Positions 1 through 5,388 of a DNA stretch of 6,929 nt are shown in pieces. Where the stretch lies: contig QENJ01000267.1 of assembly GCA_013374505.1 (NCBI GenBank), positions 1 through 6,929 on the forward strand. Direction: 5' to 3'. A program made the position numbers and the translations under genes. The notes beneath the pieces are model-generated. The model was given only the letters and a program-made list of their open reading frames with translations. It had not been told where the DNA came from and did no database searches. Within the stretch, counting starts at the first letter, position 1. Each line of letters begins with the position of its first letter. This DNA comes from Candidatus Methanophagaceae archaeon. GTDB taxonomy: Archaea > Halobacteriota > Syntropharchaeia > Alkanophagales > Methanospirareceae.

Positions 1-189
1 TCCCCGCTGAATGTTGGAGACGTCTACGACGTAAAGATAGAGGATGTAGGTAGAGAAGGAGATGGAATAGCGCGAGTAGAGGGTTTTGTGGTCTTTGTAC
101 CAAACACGAAAAAAGGGGACAGTGTGAAAGTAAAAATATCGAAAGTCTCTCGGAGAGTTGGATTTGGAGAAGTAGTCACGGAAGAATAA
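1..189 (+). CDS. TRAM-domain protein, C-terminal part (5' end outside window)
   Basis: The reading frame is open from the first base and gives 62 residues ending in a TAA stop at 187-189. The visible protein is essentially one TRAM domain: an opening G-D-V-Y-D-V-K-I strand, the glycine-rich turn G-R-E-G-D-G-I-A-R-V (about residues 17-26), then V-F-V-P-N-T and K-G-D-x-V-K-V-K-I. TRAM is an OB-like RNA-binding fold. In archaea it occurs as small stand-alone proteins of about 60-75 residues, at least one of which is known as an RNA chaperone, and as an appendage of RNA methyltransferases. Because the domain begins almost at the window edge, I infer a small single-domain protein lacking only a few N-terminal residues. 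A larger enzyme ending in TRAM cannot be excluded. A terminator-like hairpin follows 41 bp after the stop. Confidence 0.85.
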   Translation, partial: SPLNVGDVYDVKIEDVGREGDGIARVEGFVVFVPNTKKGDSVKVKISKVSRRVGFGEVVTEE

Positions 190-230
190 TATTTTCTTAC
201 ACTTCTAATGTATAGTACATCTCTGAAGTA

Positions 231-276
231 GGGCTATAGCTTTTCTATATGCTATGGTTCCTTTTTTTTATTTTTT
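231..276 (+). terminator. Hairpin plus T-tract terminator of the TRAM gene
   Basis: The arms 231-240 and 251-260 can form a 10-bp stem, with three G-U pairs in its outer half and the core ATAGC/GCTAT, around a 10-nt loop. The stem is followed immediately by a run of eight T, one A and six T (262-276). Archaeal termination needs only the T-tract, so the stem makes this resemble a bacterial intrinsic terminator. It lies 41 bp downstream of the TRAM stop on the matching strand. Confidence 0.65.
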
Positions 277-306
277 AATATAAAGTATAACTTCTGTCTA
301 TTTAGG

Positions 307-350
307 GCGCAGATTTACACGGATTTGAGTTCTTCTGCGTTAATCTGTGT
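307..350. repeat. Small imperfect palindrome, possible dispersed repeat unit
   Basis: GCGCAGATTTACACGGA (307-323) and TCTGCGTTAATCTGTGT (334-350) are near reverse complements around a 10-nt spacer. By my pairing there are two true mismatches plus a few G-U pairs in 17 positions. The half-unit, AGATT followed by an A/C-rich turn, resembles short CAGATTAAC-type units found scattered between genes in many prokaryotic genomes. Only one copy is seen here, so its dispersed nature is inferred. It lies between the TRAM terminator and a gene remnant and encodes nothing visible. Confidence 0.4.
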
Positions 351-420
351 CATTAATTAATTTTAGTTGGATACTATGCTTTCTTGTCACTACAAAGATT
401 CAACCCGATAGAGGGCTTAA

Positions 421-678
421 TCACTCTACCAATCTCCACACATTCTCGAAGTAGCGCACATAAATGTCCATCTGTCCGATGTCCTGATGCGTGAGCTTAC
501 CAACCTTCAAATCAATAAACACAAAACATTTCAAGACGTAATTGTAAAATTCCAGAACATTTTCGCGGTCTTTACTTAATGCGAGCCGCTCGTACAGAAG
601 AGAGTTTATCTGCCGTTCCAGTTCCCGAGTGCTCCCTGTATTCTCGGCAGATTCCAACATGTAAAAGTTTCTCGTCAA
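421..678 (-). pseudogene. DUF1016 (YhcG-type PD-(D/E)xK nuclease) remnant with internal deletion
   Basis: The 85-residue frame fuses two separate pieces of the DUF1016/YhcG family. The first half (about residues 5-43) carries the family signature S-T-R-E-L-E-R-Q-I-N-S-L-L-Y-E-R-L-A-L-S-K-D. The second half (about 44-80) jumps into the nuclease core, F-Y-N-Y-V-L-K-C-F-V-F-I-D-L-K-V-G-K-L-T-H-Q-D-I-G-Q-M. Intact members are roughly 330-380 residues, and between these two blocks they carry about 80-90 residues that include the first catalytic Asp (the F-Y-I-D-L-V-F-Y-N motif). Here the join falls at F-Y-N, so that Asp is gone while the I-D-L-K half of the active site remains. The C-terminal roughly 70 residues after the core are also missing, and the only start is a TTG (676-678) with an in-frame stop three codons earlier. 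I read it as a non-functional remnant. Family members often sit near restriction-modification or mobile loci, but none is visible here. Confidence 0.8.
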
Positions 679-732
679 TTTTTTTCACTCTTGAAGTATT
701 CCTCTTATTCGCACCAGAAAACATAAATGCAG

Positions 733-978
733 CTAAAAAACTGGACTTATCCTGCCTCTCTTTGCTACATCTGGGAGCACCATCATCCCTTTATGAACGG
801 CATAACAGTTGGTGCAGAGGCTATGGCAGGTTTGCCAAGTCAAAATCCACCAAATGGCTATATCCACGCTAAAACGCAAAAAGAAGAAGACCTGGTACGT
901 TAATCTCTTGGCAGTCGCTACATACAGTTTTTGAAAAGGGTGAAAACAATAAGATTCACAACCATAAATGTCCTTGAT
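733..978 (-). pseudogene. Start-less open frame with a Cys/His cluster, possible gene remnant
   Basis: Read on the minus strand, this stretch is open for 81 codons to a TAG, directly downstream of the CBS gene on the same strand. There is no ATG; a TTG about 30 codons in is the first plausible start. The predicted peptide has a hydrophobic middle (V-F-F-F-L-R-F, then A-I-W-W-I-L-T-W) followed by T-C-H-S-L-C-T-N-C-Y-A-V-H-K-G. The last part resembles a degenerate c-type heme region (CxxC followed by Tyr rather than His, then A-V-H-K-G, as often follows a CxxCH) or a zinc knuckle. I do not recognise a family. The opposite strand is also open over 727-903 (58 codons from an ATG), which weakens the case. 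The stretch 679-989 holds nothing else that I can support. Confidence 0.2.
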
Positions 979-989
979 TTATATCAGGT

Positions 990-1388
990 TTAACCTCTAA
1001 CAATCGCTTTAAGTATGTCACTTGCGGTTAATATGCCAACAGGAAAACCATAAGCAGGACTTAGCGAAAGCACCAATAATCTATGTATGTTCAATTCATT
1101 CATGATATGGGCGGCTTTCGTTAGCGACATTTCGGGCTCTATCGTTCTGACTGAGGACGACATAACATCCTCCGCAGTCAATAAGTTCCAATCACTGTCA
1201 ATAGATTTAATTATGTCAATCTCAGATATAACTCCTGCTACCTCACAGTCAGGTGCAATTACGACAATACCTGATATATTCGCATCCACAAGGATCCGCA
1301 CAATCTCCTTCACCGGTGTGTCAAGCAGTACAGTAACAACACCCCGCGTCATCACATCCCTTACCTTCTTCGCTTTTGATAATTCCAT
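990..1388 (-). CDS. CBS-pair protein, stand-alone
   Basis: This is a 132-residue protein made only of two CBS domains, which together form one Bateman module. CBS1 runs from about residue 8 to 64, opening with R-D-V-M-T (10-14) and ending in A-G-V-I-S-E-I-D-I (51-59). CBS2 runs from about 72 to 130, opening with E-D-V-M-S-S (73-78) and ending in V-G-I-L-T-A-S-D-I-L (117-126). The V-x-x-S/T-x-x-D signature at the end of each domain is the usual ribose- and phosphate-contacting site for adenosine nucleotides. Such proteins are typically AMP/ADP/ATP or S-adenosylmethionine sensors acting in the cytoplasm on unknown partners, and no effector domain is fused here. The gene lies 39 nt downstream of Bud32 on the same strand. 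No Shine-Dalgarno is visible, and a TATA box about 30 bp upstream suggests a nearly leaderless transcript. The ligand and partner cannot be told from sequence. Confidence 0.93.
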   Translation of the reverse strand: MELSKAKKVRDVMTRGVVTVLLDTPVKEIVRILVDANISGIVVIAPDCEVAGVISEIDIIKSIDSDWNLLTAEDVMSSSVRTIEPEMSLTKAAHIMNELNIHRLLVLSLSPAYGFPVGILTASDILKAIVRG

Positions 1389-1414
1389 TTTTATATACTT
1401 AGTTGGTCTGAGGT

Positions 1415-1424
1415 ATTTATAAAT
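1415..1424 (-). promoter_or_regulatory. TATA box for the CBS gene
   Basis: ATTTATAAAT is a perfect 10-bp palindromic TATA element centred about 31 bp ahead of the CBS ATG (1388). With the usual 22-27 bp from TATA centre to start of transcription, the transcript would begin near 1394, leaving a leader of only about 6 nt and no room for a Shine-Dalgarno. None is seen. The box lies immediately after the Bud32 stop codon, so the CBS gene can be expressed apart from Bud32. Confidence 0.55.
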
Positions 1425-1427
1425 ATC

Positions 1428-2009
1428 TCATTTGCGCTCTACATATCGCCCTCTCTGCTCAATTTCCGTTACTCTATTCAATACTTGCGTGGCATTCGGG
1501 AAAGTGCCCCGGTAGCCCTTTATAAAAGCATCTTTTAGTTGTTCATAGGATTCATGCGTGCCGCGAAGACTTTGTAAAAATACATGGACATCTACGCCTT
1601 GTGCTTCTATGCCCGATTCGATAAACGATAACCCAAAATCAATCAAATACAGGGTATTGTCCTTACCCAAAATGATATTGGAAGTGGTTAAATCACTATG
1701 AATTATCCCATTTTTGTGTAGGATGCCAACAAGCACACCTATTTGCTCACTTATTTCCTCATTTATCACTTCCCGTACTAAATCCCCTTCTATTCTCTCC
1801 ATCACCAATTCGTAATCGCGAACATAGAAGATGATAGGGGTAGGCACGCCTTTCCTCCTCGCTTCCGAGATTATCTTTGCTTCGCTTCTCGTTCTCTCTT
1901 TTCGTATTCGCTCGTCTATCGCCCCTATCCGGTACCGCTTTTCTATTCTCCGTTTATACACGAGGTCGCCTTTTAGTTCTACTATCGCCTCTGCACATTG
2001 TATCATCAT
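1428..2009 (-). CDS. bud32: KEOPS complex kinase/ATPase Bud32
   Basis: This is a 193-residue minimal protein-kinase fold of the Bud32/PRPK family. Bud32 is the KEOPS subunit that, with Kae1, Cgi121 and Pcc1, supports N6-threonylcarbamoyladenosine (t6A) formation at A37 of ANN-decoding tRNAs. The visible motifs in order are: the glycine-poor N-terminal strand C-A-E-A-I-V; the ATP-binding Lys in V-Y-K-R-R (K19); K-R-Y-R then D-E-R-I-R-K-E-R-T-R-S-E-A-K (32-45), with the helix-C Glu at about 43; hinge M-E-R-I-E-G (70-75); catalytic loop I-H-S-D-L-T-T-S-N (103-111), with D106 and N111; D-F-G (124-126); and the family's C-terminal R-G-R-Y-V-E-R-K tail. The length is normal for a stand-alone archaeal Bud32. 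Several euryarchaea carry it fused behind Kae1, and here no Kae1 is attached or adjacent. Two consecutive ATGs (2009 and 2006) are both usable, preceded by a weak AGGT. The gene is divergent from the flavoprotein gene. Confidence 0.95.
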   Translation of the reverse strand: MMIQCAEAIVELKGDLVYKRRIEKRYRIGAIDERIRKERTRSEAKIISEARRKGVPTPIIFYVRDYELVMERIEGDLVREVINEEISEQIGVLVGILHKNGIIHSDLTTSNIILGKDNTLYLIDFGLSFIESGIEAQGVDVHVFLQSLRGTHESYEQLKDAFIKGYRGTFPNATQVLNRVTEIEQRGRYVERK

Positions 2010-2049
2010 GGAACAAACCTTTTTTTTCTAAGAAAAGGGTTCAAAGCAG

Positions 2050-2065
2050 AAAAATTTTTATGCTC
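2050..2065. promoter_or_regulatory. Shared divergent A/T promoter element between Bud32 and the flavoprotein
   Basis: The 73-bp gap between the divergent starts contains one obvious A/T core, AAAAATTTTTATG (2051-2063 approximately), which reads as a TATA-like element on both strands. From a centre near 2058, transcription in the plus direction would start near 2083-2087 and in the minus direction near 2033. The plus transcript would then be leaderless or nearly so, and the Bud32 transcript would have a leader of about 24 nt. Whether one element or two overlapping ones serve both genes cannot be decided by eye. Confidence 0.45.
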
Positions 2066-2082
2066 AAATAACGAATGCAAGA

Positions 2083-3462
2083 ATGATAAACATGGCGAAA
2101 AAAGTGGTGATAATTGGTGGTGGTGATGCCGGGACATACACGTTGGAAGCGATATTTAAGAAAGGCGCAGAAGTACTCAAGCAGTTTGACATAACGCTTG
2201 TGAAGAAGGAAAAGGGTGGTTCAGCTTCTATTTGTGCGGTGCCCTTAGCTCTTCAAGGTTTTTTCCGTATGAAGGATGTTACCGAGGTAGATCCACCAGA
2301 GACTTTCATAGGACATGGCATTGACTACCGGACCGAGACAGAAGCAACGGGCATCAATTTGGAAACCAGTACTGTAAGTCTAGATACGGGCGATGAGCTA
2401 AAATACGATTCTTTGGTGATAGCAACGGGCAGAAAGCCGCGTATTCCGGATGTAGAGGGTGCCACAGTAAAAGGTGTTTACACAATGAGCACGATGGAAG
2501 ATGGAGAGAAGATAGAGGCTGCTATGAATTCTCCGGAAGCGAAGAACGCAGTGGTAATCGGTGGTGGTACGATTGGCATACAAGTAGCTGTTGCTTTTTC
2601 GAAAAAAGGCTTGAAAACAACAGTAGTGATTGGACATCAAAAGCCGCTATCCAGCATATTAGACTCTGATATGGGCTCGCTCGTACATGAAAAGCTGGCT
2701 AAAGAAGGGCTTGAGTTCGTCTTAGGGCAAAACGTGGAGTCCATATTAGGGGATGGAGCAGAGGTAAAAGCAGTTGTTGTTGGCGGTAAAGAAATTCCTG
2801 CTGATATAGTTGTTATTTCAAGTGGGATGCTCCCGAATTCTGACTTAGCAGAAAAGGCAGGCCTAGACATAGGCGAAACGGGCGGAATTGTAACAGACCA
2901 GTTTTTACATGTTAAAAAAGATGGTAAATATCTGAGCCAGGTATATGCGCTTGGAGACTGTGTAGAAGTATTAGATGCCATTACGCTTAGTCCAAGATTG
3001 AGCCAGCTCGCATCCACGGTTTTGGTGCAGGCGAAAGTAGTTGTAAACGATTTATTAGGTGGCAGCTACCCGCTAGAACCTGCTTTGAGCCCTTCAGTTG
3101 CGACTATTTCTGATTTTCAAGTAGGGGTTGTGGGAATAACATCGGCGACTGCGGAAAGATACGGGATAACCGTAATAAGCGGTAAAAAGGAGAAGCCCAC
3201 AAAAGCAAGATTCTATGCCGGAAGGAAGTCAATGGCAGTGAAACTGCTTTTCGATGCGTATTCCGAGAGGTTGATAGGAGCACAACTAATTTCAGAGGAG
3301 ATGGTTGCAGATAGGATAGACGGGCTATATAATGCCATAAGAAACGGTATGACCGCGAAGGAATTGAGCAGGATGGAGAAGAGCTTTGACCCCTGTATTT
3401 CATTGCATAGAGATGTAATGGTTGATGCTATGGATAATGCGGTGGTGCAGTTTAAGGCATAG
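2083..3462 (+). CDS. FAD/NAD(P)-dependent oxidoreductase, CoA-disulfide reductase/NADH oxidase-like
   Basis: This 459-residue flavoprotein belongs to the pyridine nucleotide-disulfide oxidoreductase superfamily. Visible in order are: the FAD dinucleotide fold V-V-I-I-G-G-G-D-A-G (8-17); a single cysteine in S-I-C-A-V-P (C51), at the position of the redox-active Cys of CoA-disulfide reductases and NADH oxidases; A-T-G-R-K-P (114-119); the NAD(P)-binding fold V-I-G-G-G-T-I-G (158-165); the second FAD motif Y-A-L-G-D-C (288-293); and a C-terminal dimerisation domain (about 335-459) with another Cys, C438, in F-D-P-C-I-S-L-H. There is no CxxxxC pair of the lipoamide-dehydrogenase type, so single-Cys chemistry (Cys-sulfenate, or a mixed disulfide with a small thiol) is inferred. 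The substrate is unknown; a CoA, coenzyme M/B or polysulfide disulfide would fit. ATG 2083 and the in-frame ATG 2092 (M-A-K-K-V) are both possible, and 2092 looks more family-like. It is divergent from Bud32 and convergent to tRNA-Glu. Confidence 0.9.
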   Translation: MINMAKKVVIIGGGDAGTYTLEAIFKKGAEVLKQFDITLVKKEKGGSASICAVPLALQGFFRMKDVTEVDPPETFIGHGIDYRTETEATGINLETSTVSLDTGDELKYDSLVIATGRKPRIPDVEGATVKGVYTMSTMEDGEKIEAAMNSPEAKNAVVIGGGTIGIQVAVAFSKKGLKTTVVIGHQKPLSSILDSDMGSLVHEKLAKEGLEFVLGQNVESILGDGAEVKAVVVGGKEIPADIVVISSGMLPNSDLAEKAGLDIGETGGIVTDQFLHVKKDGKYLSQVYALGDCVEVLDAITLSPRLSQLASTVLVQAKVVVNDLLGGSYPLEPALSPSVATISDFQVGVVGITSATAERYGITVISGKKEKPTKARFYAGRKSMAVKLLFDAYSERLIGAQLISEEMVADRIDGLYNAIRNGMTAKELSRMEKSFDPCISLHRDVMVDAMDNAVVQFKA

Positions 3463-3492
3463 AGGGGATAACGTTAAGAGCGAATAAAGCGA

Positions 3493-3567
3493 TGCTCCGC
3501 CGGGGATTTGAACCCCGGTCGTGGGCTCGAGAGGCCCGCATGCTTGGCCGAACTACACCAGCGGAGC
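3493..3567 (-). tRNA. tRNA-Glu (anticodon CUC)
   Basis: The minus strand folds into a complete 75-nt cloverleaf. The acceptor is GCTCCGC/GCGGAGC with discriminator A (3493). The D arm is GTGT...GCAT, containing A14, G18-G19 and A21. The anticodon loop is C-T-CTC-G-A, with the anticodon at 3529-3531, which specifies glutamate GAG codons. The T arm is CGGGG-TTCAAAT-CCCCG with a 4-nt variable loop. CCA is not encoded and there is no intron. The outer pair of the anticodon stem is a C-A mismatch (positions 27-43) flanked by a possible 26-44 G-C pair, which is unusual. The gene begins 9 nt after the AtwA stop on the same strand. I see no separate TATA box at the expected distance, so co-transcription with AtwA is possible. 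Confidence 0.97.
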
Positions 3568-3576
3568 TATTTCTTT

Positions 3577-5295
3577 TTACTGTTCCGGTTTGCCAAGAGC
3601 GATAAACGCATCGCATACCTCGTTCGGGTCGCCGCGCATCACGATCTCGCCTTCGTCTATCATTATTGCTTCATGCACAAGTTCTCGTACTACATCGAGC
3701 TGGTGGCTTACAATTAATATGGTGGTGTTGAATTTACGATTCAGCTCTTTAATAGAGTTCGCGATTTTACGCATCGAGATCGGATCGAGGTCGCCAAACG
3801 GTTCATCTAACAGTAGTACCTCCGGCTGTGCGGCCATCAAACCGGCGATTGCCAACCGGACATGCTCACCCGCACTTGCTTCGGAATTGTGCCGATGGAA
3901 TAGTTCTTCCGGTAGGTCAAGCGCATTGAAGTAGGGTTTGGCTGCTTTTAATGTCTCGGAAGCCGGGAACACCGGGAAAAGCTCATCTACTACATCCCTG
4001 CTGATGTCCAGCTCTTCAAGCTTCTCCTTCGCTTCTAATTCCGACATGTCCGCAATCCGGAGGAGACCATCGAGTGTAACATCGCTGATTCCACACTCCT
4101 TCGCGGTAGCCATCGCCTGCTGTATCATCTCAAACTTTTTTATACCGAGCTTGTGTGCAAATGTATCCTGAACGAGTTGATATGGCGGTAGCGTGAACTC
4201 CTGGTGCAAGATACCTATTTTGCTCCTCGCCTCCATTGCTCTGCTGGTACCAAGAGCAGCGATATTAGCGAAGTCAACAATGCCTATTCGGTATAATACC
4301 CAGCCTTTATCGGGCTGCACAAGACCTGCAAGTAACCGCATCAATACGGTCTTGCCCATTGCCGAAGGACCAATTATGCCCATCATGTCGCCTCTTGGAA
4401 TCTTCAAGTTCAAATCCGGCATCTCGATCGTCCTTATCAACGTATTGCTCGTGTATATCACGTACTTCTTCCAGACGCCGTTAATATCTATCATTATGTC
4501 TTTCTTGTCTTTTATAGGGGTCAAAGGTTTAACCGGGTCGCGCTGAGCTAAGAACTTATCCGTTATCTCATCTACCCCGCCTTCATCGATTATTTTGCCT
4601 TTGTCCATCAAGATCAACCGATCAGAGAGGCGTTTATGCACTTCTGACATGTGGGAAATGACTAGAACACTGATGTCCGTCTTATCATTTATCCTCTTTA
4701 TACTATCAAGTAATTCCTTACGTGAAATCGGATCTGACATCGTACCTGGCTCATCTAACAGCAATAACGAAGGAGCTTTGGCAAGCTGACGTGCAAGTAA
4801 CACTTTTTGTTTCTCGCCACCGCTCAATATGGGATAAAAATATTTATACTTCTCGCGCATCCCCACGAGGTCCAGTATCTCAAGCGCTTCCTCCTTTAGC
4901 ACTTCGTATTCGTCTTCCGTCTGCGGTATCTCTTCATACCCCGTTTGCATCGCACGAAGCCGTAAAATGATATTGTTCACTACGGACTGGTTCCAGAGTG
5001 CAAAAGAGCGCTGAAGATGAATTGCCGTCTTTTTACGCAGTATTTGGAAGTCCGTTAAAGGAGACTCAGCCGTTAGTTTCATACCGTCTAACTCTACACT
5101 CCCTGCATCAAACTTCTCGTAGCCCCGAAGCATACGCAGCAAAGTCGTCTTTCCCGCACCGCTCTTCCCAATTATCCCCAGTGTCTCGCCCTTTTCTATA
5201 TTGAATGATACATTATCCAGTGCTACCACATCTATACCAATTTCCGGCAGCTTATATTTCTTACACAGTCCGTCTACACGTAATGTTTCGCTCAT
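3577..5295 (-). CDS. atwA: Methyl-coenzyme M reductase activation ATPase, component A2 (AtwA)
   Basis: This is a 572-residue soluble protein with two ABC ATPase cassettes and no membrane segments. In methanogens, component A2 is the ATP-binding factor in the ATP-dependent reductive activation of methyl-coenzyme M reductase (nickel of F430 to Ni(I)). Cassette 1 has Walker A G-K-S-G-A-G-K-T (43-50), Q95, signature L-S-G-G-E (158-162), Walker B L-L-L-L-D-E-P (177-183) and H215. Cassette 2 has Walker A G-P-S-A-M-G-K-T (309-316), Q365, a divergent signature S-A-G-E-H (474-478), Walker B V-L-L-L-D-E-P (493-499) and H531. A long insert (about 371-465) separates the Q-loop and signature of cassette 2. 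The frame extends upstream to 5388, but an AGAGG at 5304-5308 is spaced 8 nt from the ATG at 5295, and a TATA box lies inside the extension, so 5295 is chosen; ATG 5301 is the alternative. tRNA-Glu follows closely. Confidence 0.93.
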   Translation of the reverse strand: MSETLRVDGLCKKYKLPEIGIDVVALDNVSFNIEKGETLGIIGKSGAGKTTLLRMLRGYEKFDAGSVELDGMKLTAESPLTDFQILRKKTAIHLQRSFALWNQSVVNNIILRLRAMQTGYEEIPQTEDEYEVLKEEALEILDLVGMREKYKYFYPILSGGEKQKVLLARQLAKAPSLLLLDEPGTMSDPISRKELLDSIKRINDKTDISVLVISHMSEVHKRLSDRLILMDKGKIIDEGGVDEITDKFLAQRDPVKPLTPIKDKKDIMIDINGVWKKYVIYTSNTLIRTIEMPDLNLKIPRGDMMGIIGPSAMGKTVLMRLLAGLVQPDKGWVLYRIGIVDFANIAALGTSRAMEARSKIGILHQEFTLPPYQLVQDTFAHKLGIKKFEMIQQAMATAKECGISDVTLDGLLRIADMSELEAKEKLEELDISRDVVDELFPVFPASETLKAAKPYFNALDLPEELFHRHNSEASAGEHVRLAIAGLMAAQPEVLLLDEPFGDLDPISMRKIANSIKELNRKFNTTILIVSHQLDVVRELVHEAIMIDEGEIVMRGDPNEVCDAFIALGKPEQ

Positions 5296-5303
5296 CTTCA
5301 TCG

Positions 5304-5308
5304 CCTCT
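5304..5308 (-). promoter_or_regulatory. Shine-Dalgarno deciding the AtwA start
   Basis: AGAGG on the minus strand ends 8 nt before the ATG at 5295 but only 2 nt before the ATG at 5301. The normal spacing favours translation from 5295 and argues against the upstream in-frame ATG at 5388. Confidence 0.6.
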
Positions 5309-5335
5309 TGATAACTATATGGATATAGCTTATAA

Positions 5336-5350
5336 CATTTATATCCTTTT
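5336..5350 (-). promoter_or_regulatory. TATA box and BRE of the AtwA gene
   Basis: On the minus strand the sequence reads AAAAGGATATAAATG, an A/G-rich BRE followed by the TATA core ATATAAAT (5337-5344). The predicted transcription start is near 5315, giving a leader of about 20 nt that contains the AGAGG Shine-Dalgarno. The spacing agrees with the chosen AtwA start. Confidence 0.6.
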
Positions 5351-5388
5351 TGTGCGTGAAATATTTCAAGTGATTCCAAGTTTATCAT

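Noticed and set aside
727..903. Plus-strand 58-codon ATG frame
   Set aside because: No Shine-Dalgarno or promoter, no recognisable family, and it lies fully antisense to a longer open frame. Both strands being open here says little about coding.
421..989. Intact defence or restriction-modification system around the DUF1016 gene
   Set aside because: Only a truncated nuclease remnant is present. No methyltransferase, specificity subunit, integrase or transposase can be read in the flanks.
2398..3403. Minus-strand open frames across the flavoprotein gene
   Set aside because: They are shadows; the plus-strand frame carries all expected FAD and NAD(P) motifs.
3521..5204. Plus-strand open frames across the AtwA region
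   Set aside because: They are antisense shadows of a gene with complete ABC ATPase motifs on the minus strand.
5296..5388. N-terminal extension of the AtwA frame (31 extra residues from ATG 5388)
   Set aside because: The extension contains the predicted TATA box (5337-5344), lies before the predicted transcript start, has a composition unlike the family N-terminus, and a better spaced Shine-Dalgarno serves ATG 5295.
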